Shown here: positions 33,165 through 43,373 of the stretch, in pieces | Layout: every line of letters starts with the position of its first letter | How positions within the stretch are numbered: the first letter of the stretch is position 1 | Origin: Amphiura filiformis | Taxonomy: Eukaryota; Echinodermata; Ophiuroidea; Amphilepidida; Amphiuridae | Assembly: GCF_039555335.1 (NCBI RefSeq) | Contig: NC_092642.1 | Span: 17,885,208-17,949,207, forward strand | Reading direction: 5' to 3' | Length of the DNA stretch: 64,000 nt | Position numbers and translations under genes: made by a program | Notes under the pieces: generated by a model | The model's input: only the letters and a program-made list of their open reading frames with translations | Database searches by the model: none | What the model was told of the DNA's origin: nothing

Positions 33165-36100
33165 TTTATTTATTTATTTATTTATTTTAATCATATTTAT
33201 CCAGGGTAGCCCAATTCAGCCAAATAGCTGGTCTAACATGGGGCCCTGCTACACATATATACAATAATTTAAAAGCAACAATTTTCAACATACAATTTAT
33301 ATAGTATATACAACTCTTAGACAAATTTAAAATACAAAAATACATACAATTTTTAAAGTAAATAAAAACACATCATTTACAAGTATGCACAAAATTTTAG
33401 GACTTGAATCTTTGTTTGAAAGTCTGCATATTTGTTGAGCTTCTTAATTCATTACTCAGCTTGTTCCAAACTTCAACCCCACTGTATGAAAAAGATGATT
33501 TAAAATATTCAGTATCATAACCATTCATGCAAGGCGGAAGAGCCAATACATTTGTCGCAGCTTGTCTGGTGTTAACATTATGCTTTTCGTGTATATAAGA
33601 AAACCTGTTGATTAGGTACTGTGGAGCCATATCGTTTAGACATTTAAACATTAACAAAGATTTGAAATACATTGCACGATTTGGAAGTGATTCCCATCCT
33701 AATATAGGAAACATTATATCAGAAGACGTAAGGTAATTGGCACGTAATATGATTCTTGCACATCGCTTCTGTAACACACTTAATTTACGCATATCTTCAT
33801 TGAAGCGACCAAACCACACTACACTACAATAGTCGAACTGCGGTTGAATAAGAGCTTTGTATAAAACATTAAGAGTGCGTACGTCAAGATATGTTTTAAG
33901 ACGTCTTAAGAGTCCTATTTTACAAAAAAGCTTCTGTATAACAGAGTTAACATGATTGTGCCAGAGTAATTTAGAATCTATCTTTACACCAAGACATTTG
34001 GCACTATGAACTCTTTCAAGTTGACGATCATCAATGGTAACTGAAAAAGCAGAACATTTATCATTACGTAACTTAGGCTCACTACCAATGAGCATAACGT
34101 TTGTCTTTTCAGCATTAAGAAACAACTTGTTAACATTTAACCATGCCTTAATTGCAGAAAGATCTTCAGTGAGCTTTTTAGAAATAATATCAGTATCAGT
34201 ACCATTTACAGACAGCGTGGTATCATCTGCGTACATGGATATTTTCCCATGTGATACTACATTTGGCATATCATTGATAAAAATGAGAAATAATAATGGG
34301 CCCAATATACTGCCTTGGGGAACACCAACTTTCATTTCAAGTGAATCCGAAACAATACCCTTAAAAGTAACTCTTTGCTTTCTACATGACAAATATGAAG
34401 CAAACCATTTAACTGTATCTTCAGATGCTCCAATATCGTGGAGCTTTCTTAGCAAAATATCATGATTTACGGTGTCGAACGCTTTTCTAAGGTCGATAAA
34501 GGCAACACCGGTCATTTTACCATTGTTGATGCCCGCAAGCCAATCGTCAACCATATCAACAAGAGCAGTTTCGGTAGAATGACCAGGACGAAAGCCTGAT
34601 TGATGAACATTCAAAATACCATTTCGATTTAAAAAGAGTAAACATGGTTATGCATAGCCCTTTCAATGATCTTACTTATTACAGGCAGGATGGAAATAGG
34701 CCTGTAATTATTGGTGTTATCAAGATCACCTCCTTTATGCAAAGGGATTACTTTGGCTTCTTTCCACAAAGTAGGAAAAATACCCTTTGACAAAGAGAGA
34801 TTCATAATATAAACTAAACTTTTTACAATGACTGGGCGAGCCAGTTTTAGTATCTTACAATTGACATCATCCAGACCTGTAGCCTTTTTATTGCTCATGG
34901 AGCGAATTTCTCTGTCAACAAAATCATATGAAATACATGGCATATTAAGAACAGGTTTAACTTGAAGATATTCGCATGTAGGTAACACATTAACATCAGC
35001 AATATTATTAACATTGTTTACATCATTAATTCTTTCATCACTTTCATTAAGTAAATTAGTTGCAACACTAGCAAAATGGCTGTTGAACACATTTGATATA
35101 TCAATGTCAGATGTAACTACATTATCTCCAAACCCAACAGATGATGGAGTTGGGGAAACTTTGGATGGAATGACCTTTTTAAGTGTTTGCCATAGCTTAC
35201 CAGAATCATTACAACTCTCATCTATTAGGCCCTTATAATAATTACATTTTGCAGATCTTATCATACTAGTAACTTGATTACGAACAAGTTTATAGGCTTT
35301 CCAATTACTTACACTATTAGAACGAGTTGCAATACGATGGAGGCTATCCCTATGATGCATACACTGCTTAATTTCCCTACCTAACCAAGGCGATGGAGTT
35401 GATTTAACACGCTTGGTCTTTTAGGTAAATGAAAGTTAACAACATCAAATAACATTGAATTCCACATGCTTACCGCATCATCAACATTGTCAATTTGTTC
35501 AATGTCACTCCATGGTTGTTCAGAGAGATCATTAATGAAACTTTGATCATTAAAACGTTTAAAACAGCGATAATCAATGGTTTTATGTTGACCCTTAATT
35601 GGCTTGGTTTTTCTTATAGCATAAATTAGATAGTGATCACTGATTGAAGTTTGAATCACACCACTTTCACTAAAAAGCTCATCCTTTGATGTAAAAAACA
35701 AATCAATAATCGTCTTGCTGTGAGATGTCACACGAGTTGGAAGGTTTATTAATTGCTGCAACTGATACAAATCACACACAAATTTTAAATCTCTAACTTG
35801 CTTACAGTTGACGTGAGGAGAAAAATCACAGTTAAAGTCGCCAAGTAAAATTAACTCTTTATCTTCATTTGCAGCTTTTGACAACATTGTACACAATATA
35901 TTTGAAAAATCATTATCATTTCCATCAGGATTATATGCAGCACATACAAGAAGTGTGTTAGTATGAGGTGGTGAAATTTCGACCCAAATACATTCAAGAG
36001 AATCATCACATAGATCATCCCTTCTCTTAAAATCGAACATACTATTAACTAAAATTGCCACACCACCGCCACCCCTATTACGATCTTTCCTGAGTATATT

Positions 36101-36640
36101 AAAACCATCAAAATTAACCTCGTTGTCACACACTGTGTGATCACAAAGTGTTTCATTCACACAAATGATGTCAAACGCATCACCACACATATATTTAAAC
36201 TCATCAATTTTACCAACAAGGCTTCTTATGTTAATATGGGCAAATTTAATACCTTTGGTCTTAAAATTAGGTACTTTGCCATTTTGAAGTTGCACATAAT
36301 CAGAACTCTCATCTGCAGCGGTAATGTCATTTATATTACAACTATCATGCATATTGTCATTAACATAAGTATCATTATTTGATGAAACAACATTTGATAA
36401 AACAACATAATTATTACTTTCATCTTCATTTACATGAGTACACAATGGTACGTCATTGGGTAAAACAACATTATTATCATCAACATTATTATCATCAACA
36501 AGATTATCATCAACATGATTATCAACAACAATATTATCCACGACATTATTATCATCAACATGACTATCAGCAACATATTTATCAACATATTTATCAATAA
36601 CATTAATATCAAGAACACTTAAAGTGTAATCAGAATGAAC
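33165..36640 (-). mobile_element. Jockey-group LINE, nearly intact (endonuclease + reverse transcriptase)
   Basis: One minus-strand polyprotein in three frame-shifted blocks. 36541-35381: an Asn/Asp/Val-rich leader then APE endonuclease (AHINIRSL, VNETLC, GGGGVAIL, GDFNCD, SDHYLI). 35360-34629: linker and RT start (NYRPISILPVISKI). 34614-33397: RT core (HQSGFRPGHST, AFIDLRKAFDTVNHDIL, GVPQGSILGPLLF, MYADDT) and C-terminal region (LGVKID, QFDYCSVVW, LQKRCARIIL). The breaks near 35410 and 34631 are single-base changes, the latter in a T-run. The 3' end is an (AAAT)n tail at about 33168-33190. The 5' end is uncertain. It sits antisense in the presumed first intron of the interrupted otopetrin-like gene. 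The clade (CR1/Rex1/Daphne-like) is not settled. Confidence 0.9.
36440..36610. repeat. ATTATCATCAACA microsatellite-like tract
   Basis: Imperfect trinucleotide/12-mer repeats encode the DNNVDD-rich start of the LINE ORF on the minus strand. The plus-strand ORF rich in His/Gln/Tyr is a shadow. Confidence 0.85.
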
Positions 36641-36850
36641 AATAGGACAACTGCATTTGTCCTGAAATTATTTAGTCAAGTGGATTTTCTAGCTATGTAC
36701 ATGACACAAATTATTAGTCTTTTTTCTAATTCATTTATCATGTCTGTGTATCACTACCTTTTTTAGCGCTTAGAAAGACAAAGTTTTCTATTTTTCGAAA
36801 TATAATATGGATAACAAGTGTTACCTTTCATAATTTGCGTAATTTTACAG

Positions 36851-37665
36851 AACGACACCGAATCTACGGCTCTATTGAAATCGACCAATGACCATGTACA
36901 CACCGGAAATGTTAGTCGATTACGCAATCGCCATGATGTAACCTTTGGAAATCATTTTGAATCTTGTACTCCTGGTTCCCCAAATATCAGCAGGGATATA
37001 GAAACGTCAGCTGAATCCGTAAGAAACCAAAGACCGCATTTTGATTGTGGACAGCCATCGAACAATAACAACGGTGATCCAAATTCAAAATTTAATCACA
37101 GTAGCTTAAACTCGTCAATGAGACTCTTATTTTTAATACTTGGATGTGGAATCACATTGTCTGTATTACCAATAATGGTCTCATGTAAGCACCATTCCCG
37201 TACATTTGTAAATCAGGTAAACGACATTGTGAATATCTCAAAGAACCTGTACGTCGTTTTTCTTAGTGTAATTTGGACTTATTTTGTACTGAAAATGAAA
37301 ACGTGGATCAAAAATGAACGGATCCTTATACTCGATGATGAGGAGCAAATCTGTGAAAGCAACAATCCTGACAAACATTCTGGAAGAAGCTCCTGTTCCT
37401 ATACAGTCATCATATTTGGTATTGGAGGTATTCTATACCTGACAGGCGAAAACATCGGCTACACGTATAAAGCTGTCTATACGGTTCGTATGTCTCAAAC
37501 ATACAATTACAACTTTCACGGTATATTTTCAATCGCTGTAGGCATAATTTACACAATATCGGTGATAGTACAATTGGTATTCTTTTCTAAGTACAGGGGC
37601 GCTGTATTGAGAAGTTGTGGCACATTTCACTACCTTATTGCATTTATGATCGGAGGTGAGCTCTG
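36851..37665 (+). pseudogene. otopetrin-like gene, 5' half of the interrupted exon
   Basis: The exon opens after the acceptor TTTTACAG at 36850 and reads NDTESTALLKST..., then membrane segments MRLLFLILGCGITLSVL, NLYVVFLSVIWTYFVL (followed by KMKTW, like GRTKTW in the intact paralogue), YTVIIFGIGGILYLTG and FSIAVGIIYTISVIVQLVFF, ending FHYLIAFMIGGEL (paralogue FHYSIALMIADKV). At 37666 an 8.9 kb Polinton-like element starts. The second half continues in the same frame at 46560 beyond the element and one 6-bp TSD copy. Apart from the insertion the exon has no stop, so disruption is recent and might be absent in other alleles. Otopetrins are proton-selective channels of the plasma membrane. Confidence 0.8.
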
Positions 37666-38107
37666 AGTAGTATAGGTATGGAGGTTTCCAGGAGGGTGAA
37701 TGAGCAAGTTTCAGGGGCAGATTTGGATATGCTTGGATATGGGACAAATCCTGCCCTCTGATTGGACAATCCCAATGGGGCAAGGGGTGAGTCATCAAAA
37801 TCCTGCCCTCTGATTGGACTGTTCAAGGTTATGGGGGCGTGGTTAGGGACACGAGCAGAAAATACAGGGGCAAGAGCAGGAACAGCAGGGGCAAGGGTTG
37901 GAAATCAGGGGCAGTAGCAGGTTGTTTATAGGATGGTAGTTAAGGACAACAGTATAAATATTTGTTTTTGTTAAGAATCCAAAACAACTGCAGTAGGTTA
38001 AAGTGAAATAAAATTTTCCGATATTTCAAGAGGTGTTACTAGTGTGTAAAGTACTGTAGGGTATTGTAACCTATGTTGTACTAACTTACGGGTATCTTGT
38101 TTGGTCG
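37666..38107. repeat. Polinton-like left TIR
   Basis: About 442 bp mirrored at 46112-46559. It differs from the right copy by a 6-base indel near 38078 and very few substitutions. It contains two CCTCTGATTGGAC boxes 52 bp apart, GGGGGCGTGG, and several GGGGCA units. Confidence 0.95.
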
Positions 38108-38444
38108 TTAAAACCTTATGAGGGCTATTTAATAAATTGTTACTAGCAGGTATAATGTTATATACCTATATTTTGTAGCGATACCTATTCTAAGCATAAA
38201 GAACTCAAACAAAACCACAAGAAATAAAGTAACATTACAAGTAGAAATATGTTCTGTATTTTAAAAATCTTTTATTATACTAATAGACTTTCAAAGGCTG
38301 TTTGTAAACATTACATGATATGTCTTGTACAGTATACATTTAATTAATAAGTATATTAATCATACTATTATACAGGTTGCGAATTATTTTATATGAATGT
38401 CACTTTACATTTTGAAATCATAATTTTAAGCACATTTCTCATGT

Positions 38445-38666
38445 TTACACATCATAACTTGCATCCAATCGGAAGCGACCTGAAATGTTAAGTCCCTTTT
38501 GGAAACGGAACATTACTCTAAATGGTTTAAAATCATATAGTTGTGTTAACTCTCCCCATTGTTTTTTGCTTGAAATGGTTATATCTCGACTGAAAGTGAT
38601 ATTAACATCATTTACAGTTGTTTTATGTGTTTTAACACTTAAAAAGTTTTGGTGTTGGTAAAGCAA
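38445..38666 (-). CDS. small unrecognised ORF in the Polinton-like element
   Basis: 73-residue ORF directly downstream of the acidic zinc-finger gene. Its last residues (SGRFRLDASYDV, stop) match the ORF at 62434-62682 (FGRFHLGASWDMCKHYKYAK), and the DNA lines up past the stop, which seems to have been created by a small deletion. It is probably a truncated copy of a gene found in related elements. Function unknown; it could be dead. Confidence 0.35.
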   Translation of the reverse strand: MLYQHQNFLSVKTHKTTVNDVNITFSRDITISSKKQWGELTQLYDFKPFRVMFRFQKGLNISGRFRLDASYDV

Positions 38667-38681
38667 AGTTTAGTTCCTCAT

Positions 38682-39398
38682 TTAAATGCTGTCTTCATCA
38701 TCAGCTTCCATTCCTTCATCAGCATCTTCATCGTACAGGAATAGACCATCGAATTTGGCTTGATATTTAGCCACCACTCTTTTGATAGCTTTGTTAATAT
38801 CCACGCCTTTGTCCATTTTGTCTTCAAGCTCTTCTGTGAGTTCTTGATACAGGTCATCATCTTTCAAATGGGCATAACTCCATAAAAATGTGGTAAAATG
38901 TTTTAGAAAGATACGTTTAACAGCCCACAAGGTCTTCGTGTAGGCTTTCTCACTGGCCTGCTCTTGGTCCAATCCCTCGGCAATGTACTTTTCATATTTT
39001 TTAGCTCTCATTTCTTCAGTGTCTTCCATGGCTTGTGCATACCATTCTCGATAGGTAGCGTTGTCTTCCAGCTCATCGCTTGTCTCTTCATCCGATGACT
39101 CCTCCTCAGATTCAGAATTATCTACTTCAGAATCTTTGGATTCGTTGTTGTCATTTACTTTTGAATCATCCAAGTCCATATCATCATCTTCTGAATCACC
39201 TTCCTCTTGGTCAGACTCTTCTTCATGATGTACATTTTTCTCATGTCGCCTAAGATCATATTGGCGAGTGAACCCTCTATCACACAGGGAACACTGGTGA
39301 GGTTTAGCAGCAAGAACATTCATGTTGACCCTTTGATGGTTTGTGCACAAATGACGAGAAGATGGACTGACATTAGCATAAATTAACTCATGATTCAA
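38682..39398 (-). CDS. acidic C2H2 zinc-finger protein of the Polinton-like element
   Basis: Up to 238 residues. One C2H2 finger (HQCSLCDRGFTRQYDLRRHEKNVH, about residues 33-56 from the far start) is followed by a long Asp/Glu/Ser stretch (about 60-115) and a helical C-terminal half (NATYREWYAQAMEDTEEM.., LDQEQASEKAYTKTLWAVKRIFLKHF) ending with a second acidic patch. The finger resembles the third finger of the PolB gene's first exon (TFTRAYNFKRHQRTVH), so the two are likely related by duplication. The ATG at 39323 (MNVLAAK) is a more likely start than 39398, because a TATA box lies only about 30 bp upstream of the latter. Such a protein could act as a DNA-binding or histone-like/transcription factor of the element. 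That role is inference. Confidence 0.75.
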   Translation of the reverse strand: MNHELIYANVSPSSRHLCTNHQRVNMNVLAAKPHQCSLCDRGFTRQYDLRRHEKNVHHEEESDQEEGDSEDDDMDLDDSKVNDNNESKDSEVDNSESEEESSDEETSDELEDNATYREWYAQAMEDTEEMRAKKYEKYIAEGLDQEQASEKAYTKTLWAVKRIFLKHFTTFLWSYAHLKDDDLYQELTEELEDKMDKGVDINKAIKRVVAKYQAKFDGLFLYDEDADEGMEADDEDSI

Positions 39399-39424
39399 GC
39401 GATGATAAAACCCATTTTGATGGA

Positions 39425-39433
39425 CTATTTATA
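39425..39433 (-). promoter_or_regulatory. TATA box (TATAAATAG)
   Basis: On the minus strand TATAAATAG lies upstream of the acidic zinc-finger gene and immediately downstream of the 31-bp repeat array. A transcription start about 30 bp on would fall near 39400, favouring the ATG at 39323. Confidence 0.55.
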
Positions 39434-39443
39434 ATATGGTGCA

Positions 39444-39718
39444 ATGTTTTTGAACGCACTATCGACGCTGCGTAACGCTTTTGAACGCACTATCGACGCT
39501 GCGTAACGCTTTTGAACGCATTATCAACGCTGCGTAACGCTTTTGAACGCACTACAAACGCTGCGTAACGCTTTTGAACGCACTATCGACGCTGCGTAAC
39601 GCTTTTGAACTCACTACAAACGCCGCACAACGCTTTTCGACAACTACTGATACTACACAACACATTTTGACGGCGTAACGCTTTTTAAGCACTAAGTACG
39701 CGGCTTAACGCATTTTAG
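39444..39718. repeat. 31-bp tandem repeat array
   Basis: TTTTGAACG(C/T)A recurs at 39448, 39479, 39510, 39541, 39572 and 39603, with a variant at 39634, exactly 31 bp apart; each unit ends in CGCTGCGTAACGC. Beyond 39660 the copies degenerate and spacing is lost. The array lies between the PolB gene's 3' end and the TATA box of the zinc-finger gene. Confidence 0.95.
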
Positions 39719-39893
39719 GTTGCAGACGGCGCATTTGCTCATTCTACCCAGCTACTTGAGATTTTCATTGATTTTATTAACAGATTATTTTTCTCTTTTA
39801 AAATGTACAACATTTGATATAGTATACATTTACATTTAATTAGAAGTATTAGGCCTACAGATTTAAAAATTATAAAAGTTAGTTTTCATTTCA

Positions 39894-42800
39894 TCATATG
39901 TCTAAATATGTTGTAGACACCCCATCTTCTAGGACTTTTCGCTTTGGGTAGAAGAAGGTGAAAGCATCTCTTGTTTGGGTGTATGTGAAGATACTGTTAT
40001 CTTTCACTCTGAAACCACGATTAACACCACTTTGCGCCTTCTTCTCTGTCAATACCTGAAGATAGAGATCTTTGTTAATGATGTTATTATTTTTGTTTAC
40101 ACCTTTGCAGCTGAATTTATCTTTAGGCCCAAAACAATAATATGTTTTGCTACAGAGGGCGATCATACCGTCTCCTTCCCACTCCACTTTAAAAAGACCA
40201 GGGGTTCGCTTATCGTAATGTCTATGTTCTTCAGTATCAGTCCTGGGAATCCAGTTTGGCTTGTCGTGTTGAAACTGGTCTTTAAGGTCATCTTTCACAA
40301 GATCATCAAGGTGTTCTGCAGAAATAGCTATATATGCGGAGTCTGTGTCCATTTCTATGTATTGGTAGTCTGATCGATCAATGTATTTATCTAAGAAGTC
40401 AAAATAAAATTGTAGCATGCGTAGCTTTGCATATTGATACACAAAGAATCCTATTTGAATTGGTAAGTCTTCCTTGATGTATTTTTTTGCCATGATCACC
40501 TCATGACAATCACCAGTAATTTCATTGATATCACGGAAGAGATGTTCATTGATTCTTTTCCTGGCCTCTATAGTGTCTGCAATTTTGACATTTGTGTGTC
40601 TCTCCTTATTGGTGATAGTCTTTCCATAAGAAGAGTTGCCGATAAGTTTCATGGTGTCAGCAATTATTGTTTTGGAAGAATCCATGTCCCCAGCTCTGCG
40701 GGCTTCTGATACAACATTGCCAAACTCTTTGAAACAGGCCTTTGGCAAATATTCAATCACCTGATATATTTGTGTAACCTCTAAACCATGCTGAAGATAC
40801 CACTTCAAGAGAGGAGTTGAAAGCAGGATCTTTTCTCCAAACATGCTTCCAATTAAACTTCTTCTTGGAGTAGACATGATGTTGTTGTCTTTGGCAAACT
40901 TCGCCATGAAGGGACCTATGTCACTCATGGAGATGTCAACATTTTTGAAGATAGGTGGCATTTCTTCAAAATACGGTTTGAGACGTTCTGGCACACGAAT
41001 ATCGCATTCAATACATCCAAATAACTTGTCTTGAAGAACCCCCTGTATGATTTCATCTTGAGTCAGAGTGGTTTTCTTGTAGAGAGGTGGTCTAACAGAG
41101 TGGACAAAAGCTTGTAGCTCTTTGTTGGATCTTTTTAGTCTGGTAAATTCACATTCCCACATCTCCACAAAAGCATATCCCTCATTTTCTATATACTGTT
41201 TCTTCTCCAAGGTCCTCTTGTAACGTTCCTTCATTTCTGGTGTTTCATGTTGAGGATTCATTGCACACTTGTGCCCATGAAATCTACATCCTTGCATTTC
41301 GAAGACTTGGTTGGTCTCAGTACAAAAGCCATCAACTGGAAGCATACGTGGCCCGATTCGCTTTTCAGTGTTGTTGCCATTGTGTCTAATGTTGATTCCT
41401 CGAGTGTATGCCTCCCATCTCAACCATTCTTGAGCTACCATTGAAATTCTTGTGTGTTGTTCTCGCTTGAACCCAGTTTCCTGACGTCTTCTGATATACA
41501 TTCCTGTCGGCATGTCTTGTGTAATGGCCCAAAGATATAATGCGTTAGCATCATAGCCCACTATCTTCTTACACAACTTGCCACCACGAATCTGTGTTTT
41601 TTCAATTTCATGATACCTGTGAAAGATGATCGACGGGCCGCCTACTAGGTTTTCTTTAAAGAGCTGGTGAAGGTCTTTGTTAGTCTCATCAAACAAGGTG
41701 AATGTGGCTTCAGGACTCGTCTTAAATAGGTACTTCATTGTTAGGCCTGGAACTGACATCCCATCCTTAAAGGTATCTATACCTCTCTCCCTGTAGAAAG
41801 AATCCATTTTGTCAAGTGCTTCAATGAAAGGTTCTACGTCTAGATTGTTGTACCACACCAGAAAATCGTGCATGGTAACCATACCATTCTCTTTCCAAAC
41901 TTGCTGACAGTATTGGTAGTCATCATCTGATATATTCGTACCTTTGAGTCGACTAAAGAATGCATCTTTCGGTGGTAGCTGTGTTGTATCTAACTTTTCT
42001 ATCGAATCCAACCATTCATAAGGAAATATCCCCTTCTGGAGTTGACAGTTATAAGCCTTCAGGAACTTATCGTAGCTGGAGCCTGGAGCTAGATAGTTCG
42101 TAACATCCAGAAACTTGAAACAGTTGGTCTTGATACACATATGATTATGGTTTCGTTTCACAATGAATTGAATCTTGTCATTGTTCTGAAGGAAGCTATA
42201 GATGTATGGTTTGATGACATTGGTGTCATACTTTCCGCTGTTGAACCCTATCACCGGGAGTTCAGTTATGTAACTTTCCAAGCGAGTTTTTAGTTTGACA
42301 AAATGTTTGCGTTGCTTTATACCATTGTCAGGTTTTGAAGTATCTTCCTCAGGAGTCAGTGCTTCTATTCTTCTATCTAATTCTTTGAAAATGGGTTGGT
42401 ACAATTCATCCAACAAAGCTGTGCTATGCTGGCTTATATCTAGCAAATAATTCATCATTTGGTTGACCAACTCCTGAGAATTACCATCGGATACAAAGCA
42501 TTTTGGCACCTCAAAGTTAGGAATGTTGCTGCATACAGATACGCTGACTGGAACATGTTGGGCTTCCCATGTCAGTTTCTCTGATGTCTGTGAAGCAGTA
42601 GACTTGTCTAAGAAACACTCGAAGTCATATACAGCTCTGTAGGGAAAGAACTTCATGTGCTCTGGAATACTGAAACCTTCATCCTCAAGCAGTGCAAAGA
42701 TTGTAGGTGGGCTAATGTAATATCCTCCTGGGTAGATATGTCTTGTTCCATTTGCGTCACACGTAGCCTCGTGGCGAGTCAATTGCCATCCTGACTTCCA

Positions 42801-43373
42801 CAATTTGTGACATTTCTTACATTTGAAGGATTTGCTGTACTGGGCAAGATTTGTTATGTAACTGAAGTGGTTTTCATATTTGTTGATATACATAGTACTA
42901 TCATACTTGTTAACACTACGCTGCACCAGTCGGGCTACTACATTCAGAGATCCACATCTATCATTTTTCATATCATGATAGTATGACTTGGTTGCTTTAC
43001 CATTACCTTTCTCTACATCTTCCTCTTGTATCTCTCCTTCACGATCCTTCTCTATCATAACGACACTATCTGCTGCTTCGTTTACATCATCTCCATAGTC
43101 TCCCATCATAAACTCGTCCTCAAAAGCGTCAGCATCACCATCAGAGCGTGATTCAATAAGCTCATAAACAATAATATTGACTTTGAAAAGCTCTTCCAAT
43201 GTGCTCAGCTCTGAGAGTTTCACCCCTTTGAACTTCTTGACTGGTTCTTGTGTGTACTCATGATATAACTTCTTCGTTAATGTCTCCAATCCCTTCCGAT
43301 GACAATTCCGATGAAGAGCCAAGCATCTGAAGAAGCATAAATTGTCACTATATCCCTCTTGTTTTTGTTTGGG
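39894..43373 (-). CDS. type-B DNA polymerase with OTU-like and Vsr-like modules (main exon)
   Basis: This is the replicative polymerase of the element. The frame is open from 43373 to the stop at 39894; the conserved start of the region lies before position 43322, which is not an ATG. Numbering from 43322: an OTU-like signature (DNLCFFRC just upstream of residue 1, and NHFSYI at 151-156 in the place of the OTU His), a Cys/His finger (CKKC 168-171, H184, C188), Exo I DFE (233-235), Exo II NSGKYD (361-366), Pol A YDANALYL (590-597), a Vsr-like nuclease module (VDGF 663-666, E675, GCRFHGH 678-684, MWECEF 721-726), Pol B GNSSYGK (895-901) and Pol C MDTDSAYI (991-998), then SKTYY..KGV. The upstream coding exon is in a different frame (see 43277-43995). 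Confidence 0.92.
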   Translation of the reverse strand, partial: PKQKQEGYSDNLCFFRCLALHRNCHRKGLETLTKKLYHEYTQEPVKKFKGVKLSELSTLEELFKVNIIVYELIESRSDGDADAFEDEFMMGDYGDDVNEAADSVVMIEKDREGEIQEEDVEKGNGKATKSYYHDMKNDRCGSLNVVARLVQRSVNKYDSTMYINKYENHFSYITNLAQYSKSFKCKKCHKLWKSGWQLTRHEATCDANGTRHIYPGGYYISPPTIFALLEDEGFSIPEHMKFFPYRAVYDFECFLDKSTASQTSEKLTWEAQHVPVSVSVCSNIPNFEVPKCFVSDGNSQELVNQMMNYLLDISQHSTALLDELYQPIFKELDRRIEALTPEEDTSKPDNGIKQRKHFVKLKTRLESYITELPVIGFNSGKYDTNVIKPYIYSFLQNNDKIQFIVKRNHNHMCIKTNCFKFLDVTNYLAPGSSYDKFLKAYNCQLQKGIFPYEWLDSIEKLDTTQLPPKDAFFSRLKGTNISDDDYQYCQQVWKENGMVTMHDFLVWYNNLDVEPFIEALDKMDSFYRERGIDTFKDGMSVPGLTMKYLFKTSPEATFTLFDETNKDLHQLFKENLVGGPSIIFHRYHEIEKTQIRGGKLCKKIVGYDANALYLWAITQDMPTGMYIRRRQETGFKREQHTRISMVAQEWLRWEAYTRGINIRHNGNNTEKRIGPRMLPVDGFCTETNQVFEMQGCRFHGHKCAMNPQHETPEMKERYKRTLEKKQYIENEGYAFVEMWECEFTRLKRSNKELQAFVHSVRPPLYKKTTLTQDEIIQGVLQDKLFGCIECDIRVPERLKPYFEEMPPIFKNVDISMSDIGPFMAKFAKDNNIMSTPRRSLIGSMFGEKILLSTPLLKWYLQHGLEVTQIYQVIEYLPKACFKEFGNVVSEARRAGDMDSSKTIIADTMKLIGNSSYGKTITNKERHTNVKIADTIEARKRINEHLFRDINEITGDCHEVIMAKKYIKEDLPIQIGFFVYQYAKLRMLQFYFDFLDKYIDRSDYQYIEMDTDSAYIAISAEHLDDLVKDDLKDQFQHDKPNWIPRTDTEEHRHYDKRTPGLFKVEWEGDGMIALCSKTYYCFGPKDKFSCKGVNKNNNIINKDLYLQVLTEKKAQSGVNRGFRVKDNSIFTYTQTRDAFTFFYPKRKVLEDGVSTTYLDI

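Noticed and set aside
36379-36618. His/Gln/Tyr-rich plus ORF and Met/Ile/Leu-rich minus ORF
   Set aside because: Shadows of the ATTATCATCAACA repeat that encodes the LINE leader in the third frame.
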